Below are positions 11,980-21,474 of a stretch of DNA of 64,000 nt, piece by piece. This stretch comes from Golubevia sp. BC0850 (Eukaryota; Basidiomycota; Exobasidiomycetes; Golubeviales; Golubeviaceae). The translations under genes were made by a program, and so were the position numbers. The notes under the pieces are model-generated. The model saw only the letters and a list, made by a program, of their open reading frames with translations. It searched no databases and had not been told where the DNA came from. The DNA lies in contig JAAVVG010000001.1 in the NCBI GenBank assembly GCA_012976225.1, forward strand, positions 1,984,001-2,048,000, written 5' to 3'. Position 1 is the first letter of the stretch, and each line of letters starts with the position of its first letter.

Positions 11980-13601
11980 TCAAACGAGTGCTGGACCGCG
12001 AAGGATTGGTAGCCCCGATGGAACTTCGTCGTCGGGCACCCATTGAGGGAACGAGTATAGAGCTGAGGTTTTTTGTTCTACAAAGCCCAAAGGAGAGAAA
12101 GAGCGAAGGTCAACGGTGGTGATCTCGTGGGATCATAGAGAAAAGGCAAGACACGACACCGCGTCTTTACTCACTGAGGGTATTCCCTCTGCAATACGAA
12201 AGTAACTCGGGATCTAGTCTGGCTGCATTGTATTCTACTTCAGCCTTCGAAAGTGCAGTGGTCGTAGAGGACGCATTGGCGCTTAGACTTGAAGAAGAGG
12301 TGACGGGTTGGTTGCACGGGGAAAGATCAAGGCTGTATTAGCGAAGAAAGAGATGAAATCTCAAAGTCAGATATAGCGGGAAGACTGTTTATAGAAACTG
12401 AAGATTGAGAAAAAGATCAAAGTGCTCACCAACGAAGGGAGGAGCGACGAATGAAAACTCATGTGAGGATGGTTCTGGACCGCACTTGAACCCAGCCATG
12501 AGCTCGACTGTGATGGTAAAGATGATATGGCATTGCTAGAAGGGCTCGAGCCTTGATCTTTTCCGTACTGAGAAGAAGAGGGGTTCGGGCTGTAAAGAAA
12601 GCTCTGTCGACAGCTCAAGATCTCAAGGCATCTGCTTCGAGCTCTTGCTAAATCTCCCGCCATGTCTGGGGAATTTAAAAAAAAAAATCCAAAAGAGAGA
12701 ATAAATAAAGAGAAGTTGTGTAGGTTAGGTTTGTGAATTGGCAAACTGCAACTCTCCCAAAAGAAGAAGACCGAACAACTTTCCTACCTCTCTCAAAACT
12801 CACTCTCGACGATACGCGGAGTGTCTCCAGGCGAGGTGAAGCTGCTTGCAGCTTCAATCAGATCCATAACTTGATTCAAAGTCGAGAAAACCACTCTGGA
12901 TTCAGCCCCTTCTTCCGCTTGGCTGACAGCTTTGTCACAGCCCCAAGTGACTGCAGCGGTGAGAGCGCTGCTTGTTGAGGGGCTGTGGACGCTTGAACTT
13001 GGAGCAGAAACGGAGGTGAGTCGATGACCGTTTGGAGACAATTCATCACTCCGTTTCTGAAATGGAAAAGGAGAGATGAGAGATCAAAGTCTGAAGAAAG
13101 TCAGGGGACTCTCGGTCACGAGACAGAAAGCAGCGCACTCACATTCGAAGGAAGAAGCGATGAAGGAGAACTTAGATGAATTTGATGCCGGACTGCATTT
13201 GAGATCGACCGTGGACCCAATTGTGACGAAATCGAAGACAGACCACTACTTGAGCTTTCTTGTTCCCACCAAGGAGATGGTGGAGAAGGGGGATTTGGGC
13301 TGAAAAAGGAGCTTTGTTGATCTGAAGGAGTACCCAAAAGCGAGGACGGATAATTTGTAGCACTGTCGTATTGGAGAAGTGTTGACGGCTCGATTTCTAA
13401 CCCTGCAGATGGCGTGCCAGCAGGAAATGACCCAGAGCCCCCTAAAGACGAAGTGTTGTCTTGATTATCAGCGAAAGCATCTGATCCCGTCAGAAACTTG
13501 TGTGAGAAGGGATTCCCCGGCTCTCTGAGCGCCCAAGTTCTCGTCCGTTCCCCATTGCCTTGACTCTGCGTGACTGACTCGTCAAAGCTGCAACAGTTCA
13601 T
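11980..13601 (-). CDS. Hypothetical Ser/Pro-rich protein with duplicated exon pair
   Basis: Unrecognised gene; exons inferred by eye. From ATG 13601: 13601-13143, 13056-12804, 12665-about 12428, 12332-12175, 12062-11980 with a TGA stop. Exons 1 and 2 join in phase at GTGAGT and TTTCAG, and exon 2 joins exon 3 in phase (giving ENMAGDLARARSRC). Exon 3 resembles the end of exon 1 (FSPNPPSP vs YSPNPSSS; both end SSLLPS before a GTGAG donor), and exon 4 resembles exon 2 (LSPNGHRLTS vs LSPCNQPVTS). Exon 4 continues AEVEYNAARLDPELLSYCRG, and exon 5 gives LYSFPQWVPDDEVPSGLP. The exon 3-4 junction loses frame with the obvious donor and keeps it only with a weaker GTTGGT donor four bases upstream. So this is one gene with an internal duplication, two tandem genes (an in-frame ATG lies at 12663), or a decaying copy. 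Confidence 0.45.
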
Positions 13602-13636
13602 TCCATAGTGACTGTGACATAGACCAGAGAGTTGAT

Positions 13637-13867
13637 ATGTACGAGAGATACCGTCTCCTTGTAGATCGTCTGTTCCATGGCACTCGACCTGATGAGGATA
13701 AGAAGGGGCGAGGAGACTTTAAGTTAGAAGAGAGCTCAAAGATCGCTAGCATTGCAGCGTTTATCCACAGAATCGGGAGGGGAGCTCGTAAGCCCACCTT
13801 TGTGATTAGACAGGAAGCACAAGCTCTTGGAGGTGTGATGAACATTCTGAAGGGCAAGGAAAGTTGA
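13637..13867 (+). CDS. Possible small protein, 76 residues
   Basis: Unspliced ATG-initiated frame starting MYERYRLLVDRLFHG and ending in a lysine-rich tail, with TGA stop. Its amino-acid composition looks coding (charged, mixed, segment IHRIGRGARKPTFVIRQEA), but I recognise no family. It begins only 35 bp from the divergent start proposed for the minus-strand gene, so at least one of the two starts is probably wrong. It could be a leftover exon of a broken gene together with 13996-14259. Confidence 0.3.
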   Translation: MYERYRLLVDRLFHGTRPDEDKKGRGDFKLEESSKIASIAAFIHRIGRGARKPTFVIRQEAQALGGVMNILKGKES

Positions 13868-13995
13868 CGAAGAAGGACGATCGTATGGGAGGTCTAGAGG
13901 CTGTTCACTGAAAGTATAGGCTGTAAGAGTCCTTCACTGTTTGTTGAAGGTTGTGTCTTTTGAGTGACTCGTTCCAGCGTGGAAAGGACTAAGGA

Positions 13996-14259
13996 GTGAT
14001 GATGTCGCAGCTCAATCGAGATCTTGAAGAACTTCTGAAGCGGATTGAAAGGATGAAGGAAAGTGAGAATCGAGTGGATATTGAGCTTAACCCGGTCTCG
14101 AAAGAACAGGAAATTAAGAAAGTAGAGAAAGAGATGGAAAGAGATAGGGAAAGATTCGAGGAGAAGCAGAGAAACGGGGTGGGAAGAACGCTGCAACGGT
14201 CAGGGAAGACGCACGGTTTGACCATCTTGCCCGCCTCTCCAATCAAAGATGAGAATTGA
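13996..14259 (+). CDS. Possible small coiled-coil protein or exon
   Basis: Open frame of 87 codons with a strongly helical, heptad-like charged composition (LNRDLEELLKRIERMKES; KKVEKEMERDRERFEEKQ). A GATGTCGCAG acceptor-like sequence lies just before the coiled coil, so it may be a last exon rather than a whole gene. No family recognised. The opposite strand is also open, but that frame is only the low-complexity shadow of this one. Confidence 0.3.
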   Translation: MMMSQLNRDLEELLKRIERMKESENRVDIELNPVSKEQEIKKVEKEMERDRERFEEKQRNGVGRTLQRSGKTHGLTILPASPIKDEN

Positions 14260-15398
14260 AGTATAGGAGGAGCCTGTCAAGAAGAGCGAGAAGAGGTCAA
14301 AGAGGATCATCTCCAACTATAGTCTCCACCAAAAGTACAGAGGCGCAATCTTGCGGAGTATGCAGCTCCGAAGGCTGGCGATCTGACTGAGCCTCGGTGC
14401 GTTTAGATGGGCATCAAGCATCGAATTCAAGGTCATTTTAAAATCGGAGTTGATACGTTGATCGTTAATCTTTTTTACTCAAATCGACAAGGGGCCAGAC
14501 CCCGGAAACCTCACCATCTCGTAGAAAAGATTTGAGGTTGAGGACAATGTGGCGGCAACTTCACAGGTCAGATGGATCTGCAGCAACGTATACATAAGAC
14601 TGGCTTTGTGTTTAACAAAGAGAAGCAACATCCTTCAGAAAAGAGCAAGCTTTGAATCGTCAGGCGGTAGGTGGAGTGGGATAGTAGAGACGAGAGAGAA
14701 AGCCAAAAGAAAGAAGATCGTCAAGAAGGAAGAACGCGATGATCGATGATCAGCAGCTGCAAACTCACCCCTCTCTGGACTAAGCATCCACTAAGCTTTT
14801 AGGACCTTGACTATTTGCCTCTCAACCATCCTGGATCCTTCTTCTTTGCGTTCTTTGGCCCCTTCATCAAAAGGCCCTTGCCATGACGATGAGCATTGGG
14901 AGTTTGGGGTATGTAACATCTCGTACAGTCCCCTAGGCCAGCCACTTCGATTCGAACTTTGGACACACTTTTGGTATTTCTCATTTCACTGCTTTAGGAG
15001 AAGGAAGGATGAGATCGTTGAACTACTAGAGCCCGGCACGAGACCGCCAACTCGCTGTTGGGAAATCACGCTCCTCTGATGTCCTCTACAGCTCGAGAGT
15101 CCCCCACTCACACACCGCAACAGGAGAGTGTAGTTCGTGACGTACGTTGATTTGGAAAATAAAGAAGTTTCAATATCTACAAAAGGACACTCTTTGAATA
15201 GTGTATCGAAGTTCGACTTCAGGTTCGTTCTTTCTTCTGTTTCTCTCTTTTAATTCTCCATCTCGTCCCCTCGGATTTCGTTATCAATTCTTTCTTTTCA
15301 TTGAGTATTTTCGATTCTAAGTAGAATGTCAATCTTTCACCTTCCCTTTTGTTCCAACTTTGACCTTTTCCAGGCTCCCCTCGACTCCCACTCCCCTT
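14260..15398. other. Intergenic, about 1.1 kb without a supported gene
   Basis: Several short open frames exist on both strands, but none has coding composition, splice continuity or a recognisable motif. The last 200 bp are pyrimidine-rich, next to the stop of the DUF89 gene. I see nothing else. Confidence 0.4.
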
Positions 15399-17714
15399 TT
15401 AATCCTTCCCACAGAATTGAAGAACCGCCCACTTTCCATTAATTCTCCAATCTTTGTCTTTAGATTCGACCTCCTTCAAAACCTCAGCCTCCAACCCCAC
15501 ACAAACATCAGCTTTATTAGTTCTAAAACTGATTAAATTGATTTTCCCAGCCAAAGGACCCAAAGCCTCCTTGAAAGGAGTAGTAGGATCCCATTTAAGA
15601 TCTCCAACAAGTTTTCTATAATTCAAATCTCCTTTAAAGATGACCAGAGAAGCTTGTGCCAATTTCTTCAAGAGTTCAGGATCATGAAGATGCATATTTG
15701 CAAATCCAGTTGGTAAAGTCCAATAATCAGCCTCCCCTTTCTCTCCCAATTTAGATTCCAAAGGAATTGAAAGTTTAAACCTTCCAGTTTCTAAATGAGT
15801 ATTCCATCTTCTAGCCATATGTTGAACAGTAGTATCTTTAGATCTACCTCTTCTTTCTCTTTCTGGACTCATGCTTGCTCCGGATCTTGAAACCGGACCT
15901 GATCTAATAGAAGAATTTCTACCAATTGAAGGTCTACCACTATCCTCTCCATTTCTCATTTCCGAATCTTCTTCATCGTGAATACTCAAACTACTGAAGC
16001 TTTCAGAATTGACCACGTAACTTCTACTAGGACTGATAGTTCTACTTCTAGCGTTTTGGAAATAAGCTGGATCCCCCTTTAGATTACGAGAAGAAGTTGG
16101 ATGATTTCCTTGACCTAATCTCAAGGCTTCAATCGATTCAGAACGTGCTTGAAGGTTTCTAGATCCAGATGGTGATTCAGTTTGTTTCCTTCCTCTGAAA
16201 TCTTCTTCTGACATTTGTAAGTTACGAGAACCTACTGGATGAGGTTTCCCTTCACCGCGAGTGTCGAAAGAGGAATCTACTTGAGTGTCTCTGGTACGAG
16301 AAATTGAACGGGAAGGTCTGGAAGGTTCCGATGTGGTGGTGAAGAAATCTGGTTCTAGTAGAGAATCGAAAGTGTGTCTGAAATCTGGAGCACAGACGTC
16401 CTGTGAAGAAGAGGTGCAAAGCAGAACAAGTTGAGAAACACAAAGCTGGACGTCAAAAATCTCAAAAGAGAAGACGATCAAAGCAAATTCGCCTTTTGAT
16501 TCTCTCCAACTCAACTTACCGAAACAAACCAAGGCATATTCTTAGGATGAAAGACAACTTCTTTAACATGACCAGTAGACAACAACCAATCTCCCATCAT
16601 CAAATCAGTGACCAATTCAAATCCTGAGTTGTCTAGAATGATGTGGCAAGAGCCGTTGCTCTTTCCACCTTCCAAGATCTTCTCCCAAGCCTGATCCAAA
16701 GCGCTAGTTCCAGTCAAGATGAATTTGGAACGAGCTTCTTGTGAAGCAGAATCAGTGGTTTGAAGTTTTTGAATGTCACTATAAGATAAAGAAGTTAAGA
16801 GAGATAGATCGGTTGCATTTCCCCAGAGAGAAGATTGAGACATGGTGTGCCAGATGACCTGTGAGATTAATAGGGAGGGCCATTGATTAGAACTAAAATG
16901 GTCCTTCTGCAGATCTCAACATACATCGTTCTCTAATCTGACCCCTGCCAGCCTCCAACTGCTGCTGCCCTACCATCTCGATTCCCAAGCACTCTGTCTA
17001 CTCACCTTCTGAGCCTCCAAAATCTGTTCCTGACTAGCTCCTCCTTTCTTCTCCTCCTCAGCTTTAGTAATCAGCATTTCCAAACTTTCAGCTAAAGCCT
17101 TGATAGCATTCCCAGAGCTCTGAAAAGTCTCCAACTTAGACTTAGCAAAAGGATCATAAGCTTTCCAGTATTTAGATTCAGAGAAGAAGGATCTCAACAA
17201 TCTATAAAGATAGCATTCAGCGAATAACCATGGTGAAGAGAACCAAGTTAAAGGTTGACCTTTTGATTCTGCGGTCGCTAGAGTTTGGTTTAGTAGATCG
17301 GTTGAAGGTTCATTCGAAGAACTGGTGATGGGCAGTAAAGGACGATCTCGACCTAGATCATGTTTTAAACCTGAAATCTTTTCTACTATGATCTTTGATT
17401 CTGAGATCTTTTCTTGTTGATCGGTACGGGAATAGACTAAGGCGTTGGAAGCTTGGTAGAGACCATCAATGGCTTGAGTTAAGATTGAGGGCCAACGAGT
17501 TACTGTCGAGGTATAGGCGAAGCTGAGAGGATCAGTTTGGAGTAGAATGGGGAATGAAAGAAGTAGAGGGAATAGGGTAACGATGATGAGTGGAAGAGAA
17601 GGAGAGAGAGAGAGAAAGAGAGCGTAGGTGGAGAGAGGCAGGGATAACTTACCTATGTTTATCCTTTGCAGAGCAAGGTTCAACTGGTGGTTCCCATTCT
17701 TGATTAGAAGTCAT
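15399..17714 (-). CDS. ARMT1-like DUF89 damage-control phosphatase
   Basis: Metal-dependent phosphatase of the DUF89/ARMT1 family (yeast YMR027W type), which acts on sugar phosphates such as fructose-1-phosphate. Exons on the minus strand: 17714-17653, 17522-17006, 16858-16520, 16400-15399; 639 residues. The N-terminal helical domain (FAYTSTVTRWPSILTQAIDGL; TWFSSPWLFAECYLYR) is followed by the metal-site segment ILDNSGFELVTDL, with Asp269 and Asn270 as expected ligands, and later FKGDLNYRKL. Between CAPDFRHTF and RRWNTHLETG sits an insert of roughly 180 residues rich in Ser, Arg and acidic residues that is not part of the usual domain; without it the protein would match normal family length (about 440-470). 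It shares a divergent promoter with ARP5. Confidence 0.9.
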
Positions 17715-17949
17715 CTTATAATTGAATGATTGAATGGAATGAATCAGAAGGGAAGGAGGTATGGATCGTCGGAGACAAGAATTAGGTCACAAGGCGAGAA
17801 GAAGACCTGGCCCGAACTCAGAAGAGCCAGACCCATCAGCAACATCATCATCCAACCACTCGAAGTCATCTTGAAAGACAGAGATAGAAGAGAGAGGGAG
17901 AGGTGAAAGAGAGGGAGCAACACCATCACCAGTGATAGTCACAACAACC
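17715..17949. promoter_or_regulatory. Divergent promoter of DUF89 phosphatase and ARP5
   Basis: A 235-bp interval between two head-to-head start codons. It has a purine-rich run near 17880-17915 (GAGAGGGAGAGG and similar) and no clear TATA box. The short spacing implies one shared bidirectional promoter. Confidence 0.55.
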
Positions 17950-20900
17950 ATGACAACGACAACAACGTATCCAATCTCTGAAAGAGAGTATTCACCAACT
18001 CCAATTCCAACTTTGACTTATCCACCAACATCATCTTCAGCTTCATTTACTTCTTCTGAACCTCTAATCATTGACAACGGAACTTCAGAGTTGAGAGCTG
18101 GTTTCGCTTCTTCTGCCATCTCTGATCCTCAATCTTCTTCAAGTTACTCCTATCAGTCATGGTCTAATACACCTCCTCTAGTCTACGATAACGTTGTATC
18201 TAAATTCAGAGATAGGAAGAAGAACCTAAACGTAGTCTTGGTTGGCAAGGACGCTTTTCTAGATCAACAAAGTAGAAGTACTATCAGATCTCCTTTCGAT
18301 AACGATGTCGTTTGTCATTTGGATGTCTTTGTGAGTAGAAATGGTGAGAGATTTGATTGGGTCTAGCTGGTTTGGAAGGGGAAGCTAGGATGGAGTTGGA
18401 AGTAAGGTAGAGGAATCTTGAGAAGAAGATCGATCCATTGATGGTACTCTCTTCCCTTAGGAAAACGTCCTAGATTACACCTTTTCAAGATTAGGAATCA
18501 ACACAGAAACAGTTCAGCATCCGATCTTGATGTCAGAGACGCTTTGCAATCCGAATTATAGTCGAGGAGGTGAGTCGAATCTCTATCTCCATCTCTAGTC
18601 CCTTCTCCTACGATTGCTCTTCCATCTTCTTCTTCTCTAACACTCTCTGTGTATGATCATTAACATTCTTGTCTTCTTCTTCCTTTCCAATCGAACAGTG
18701 ATGAACGAGCTACTGTTCGAAACCTACGGAGCTCCTTCAGTGTCTTATGGTCTAGATTCTCTCTACTCAGCCTACCAGAACGGAATCAAAGACAATGGTT
18801 TGATCATCAATTCAGGGAACTTCAGTACTACAGTCGTACCACTAGTGAATGGGAAAGCTGTCATTTCTTCTTCAAAGAGGTGGGTCTATGGAAACCAAAA
18901 CCTTTCAATTGATTCCCTTTTCTCATTCGAGGTCTCGCTGATTCATCCCCGCTCCCCCTTTTCTCTTAACTCGATCCTTTCAATCAGATTATCGTGGGGA
19001 GGTTCCCAAGCCTCGGATTATCTCCTCCGACTCTTTCAATTAAAATATCCGACCTTCCCTCTTCGATTATCTCAATCCCAATCCGATCACTTATTAACCA
19101 CTCAAACCTTCTGTTCCAATTCTTACTCCAAAGAACTCCTTTACTGTTCTTCTCCTATTTCAGGATCCGATCCAAGATTAGGGATCGAGGCTCTAGATAG
19201 AATCATTCAATTCCCTTTCCCACTTCCAATCAGAGATGAGAAAACTTTGGAAGAATTGAAAGCTCAGGAAGAGAAGAGGAAGGAAAGTGGAAGAAGATTA
19301 CAGGAACAACAAGCTAGACTTAGGTTTGAGAAGATTTTGGAGAAAGAGAGGAATTTGGAGATCTATAAGGGAATCAAGGAGGAGAAGGGGAAGGAGAAGA
19401 AGGTTGATTGGCAGGTGAGTACTTTACTTTCTCTTTGACTTTTCTTTGGAAACCTCAAGATCCAAAAGACTTTCTATTCTTTGGTTTTGTTTTTCTGGAT
19501 TCGATCTCCTCACCTCCTCTGGAACCTGCCTACTGTTTCTGTCTCTGTTGTTCCCCCACCTCATCAGAAAAAGCTAGAAGCCATAGGATTCCAGACCGAA
19601 TCAGAATTAGATGAACAAATCAAGAAATTGACCACTTCCCTCAAGAGAAGTCGAGCCAAGGATTTAGGAATCGAATTCGAAGAGGAGAAGCAAGAGGTGC
19701 CTGATTTCAGCTTGGTGGCTACTCCGGATCATCAATTGGATGAAGAAGGCATCAAGGAGAAAAGGAAACAGAGATTGCTCAAAGCTGGTTATGATGCTAG
19801 GATCAGAATGAAGGAAGAGAAATTGGAGGTAAAAAGAAGAGAAGAGGAGGAAAGGAGGAAAGATGAGGAATTTAGAAAGGGTGATATCGAAGGTTGGAAG
19901 GAGATGATGAGGAGGAATTGGGAGGTGAGTTTCATAGCGGATGTTTCTTGATTATTCACTGATTTTGGGTTTGGAAACAGAAAGAGGTTCGAAAGGCATT
20001 CAAAACTGAATACTTCTAACCACGTCCCCTCCTCCAGGAAACGATCGAAAGAATGAAAGAGAGGAAACAGAAGAAGGAAATGCTTTCGAACAGAAAAAGT
20101 TTGGCAGCTCAACAGAGGATGAAGAATATCACTGCTTTAGCCTCTGAAGTGCCTGAGAAAGGTCCAAAGAGGAAGAAAAGGAAGAATGGTGAGTTGTGCC
20201 GCAGAGCTGGTTGAGGCGCTGGGGTCGAAGAAGATCAGGGAAGAAATCATGCCTTACCTTCTTTTTTGGTCTGATCATTTCTTCCTCCTTCATTTCTCAT
20301 TTTTCAGAGGACGACTTTGGTGCTGACGATGCGGATTGGGGAGTTTATAGAGAAATCGTGAGTCACATTTCTTTCTGCCTTTGCCGTTTTCTCTGACCTT
20401 TCAGTTTGCCTTACTGATTCACATCACCGAACCCTCCACCCCTTGCATTCTTTCACAAAGCGAGGAGCCGACGATTCGGACGACGAAGAAGAAGATTCAA
20501 CAACACTCAAGAACATCGAAAAGAAGCGGTTAGAATTCGATCCGAACTTTAACGAAGTCGATACTTATGCCTCTCAATCGCTCATCAAGAAGAAATTGAC
20601 CAACACTTTCTTAAGAGGTTCGAATTATTTCGCCGATGATTTAGAGAAGAAGGCGAAAGTTTTAGACTCAACCGATCAGAATGAAGCTACGAATCAAGAA
20701 GCAGAAATCTCAGTGGAAGAATTGACAAAGATTCATCAATTACACATGAATGTTGAAAGATTTAGAGTTCCTGAAGTCTTATTTCAACCTCATATGGCTG
20801 GGATCGATCAAGCTGGAATCGATGAAATTTCTTCTCATATTTTGAATGGCTTTGAGGATTCGATCAAACAGAAAATGTTGAAGGTGAGAGAGAGATAGAG

Positions 20901-21251
20901 ATAGGCAGAAACTCTCTTTCAGTAATCCTATGTCAGCTTTGCTAACCTCTTGAATTCTTTCCCGACTTTTTGTGCTTTCTACAGAACGTCTTCTTGACAG
21001 GTCGACACACTCTTTACCCGAACTTGGATCAAAGACTTGAATCCTCTCTTCGATCAACTCAGCCTTCCCATTTTCAAGTCTCGGTTACCAGAGCTAGAGA
21101 TGCCAGATTCGATTCTTGGAGAGGTATGGCCAAATGGTCGATAGAACGTAACGATCGATTCATGCAAACTAGCATATCTAAATCTCAATACGATGAGTTT
21201 GGATCAGAGTGGTTTAAAGATCATGAATTCTCTGGATCGGTTGCTCTGTAG
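17950..21251 (+). CDS. ARP5: Actin-related protein 5, INO80 complex subunit
   Basis: Nuclear actin-fold subunit of the INO80 chromatin remodeller, which couples ATP hydrolysis to nucleosome sliding with Ies6. Exons: 17950-18330, 18461-18569, 18699-18879, 18988-19414, 19568-19924, 20038-20188, 20308-20357, 20461-20883, 20985-21251; 781 residues. Early actin-fold blocks are LIIDNGTSELRAGF, HPILMSETLCNPNYSRG and MNELLFETYGAPSVSYG; late blocks are RFRVPEVLFQPHMAGIDQAG and NVFLTGRHTLYPNLDQRL. In between lies the long charged helical insertion characteristic of Arp5 (KRKESGRRLQEQQARLRFEK onward) plus an acidic ADDSDDEEEDS patch. The ATG at 17950 is the first in frame. All nine exons keep frame. Confidence 0.95.
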
Positions 21252-21474
21252 GTGAGGGGGAGTTTCAAATCGTAATTCCAGCTTAAGATAGACCCTTTGA
21301 TTTGGAACGAAAACATTTTCAAACCTCGAATTACCTGAGTGAAATCAGACCAAAGGGCAAAAGCCAAAGTTGGTGTACGAAAAAAGATTGAGAAAGTTGA
21401 TAAAACTAGAAGAAAAAGTTGATACAAGTTGAACGGTCGTGAAAAGGGAAAAGCAGTCAAAGAAGTCCCACAAT

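Noticed and set aside
14940-15000. tRNA-like B box (GTTCGAATC) on the minus strand
   Set aside because: The flanks do not form a T stem, acceptor stem or A box, so no tRNA can be drawn.
14807-15079. 90-codon plus-strand frame
   Set aside because: Trp/Phe/Cys-rich composition, no motif and no splice support; looks like chance.
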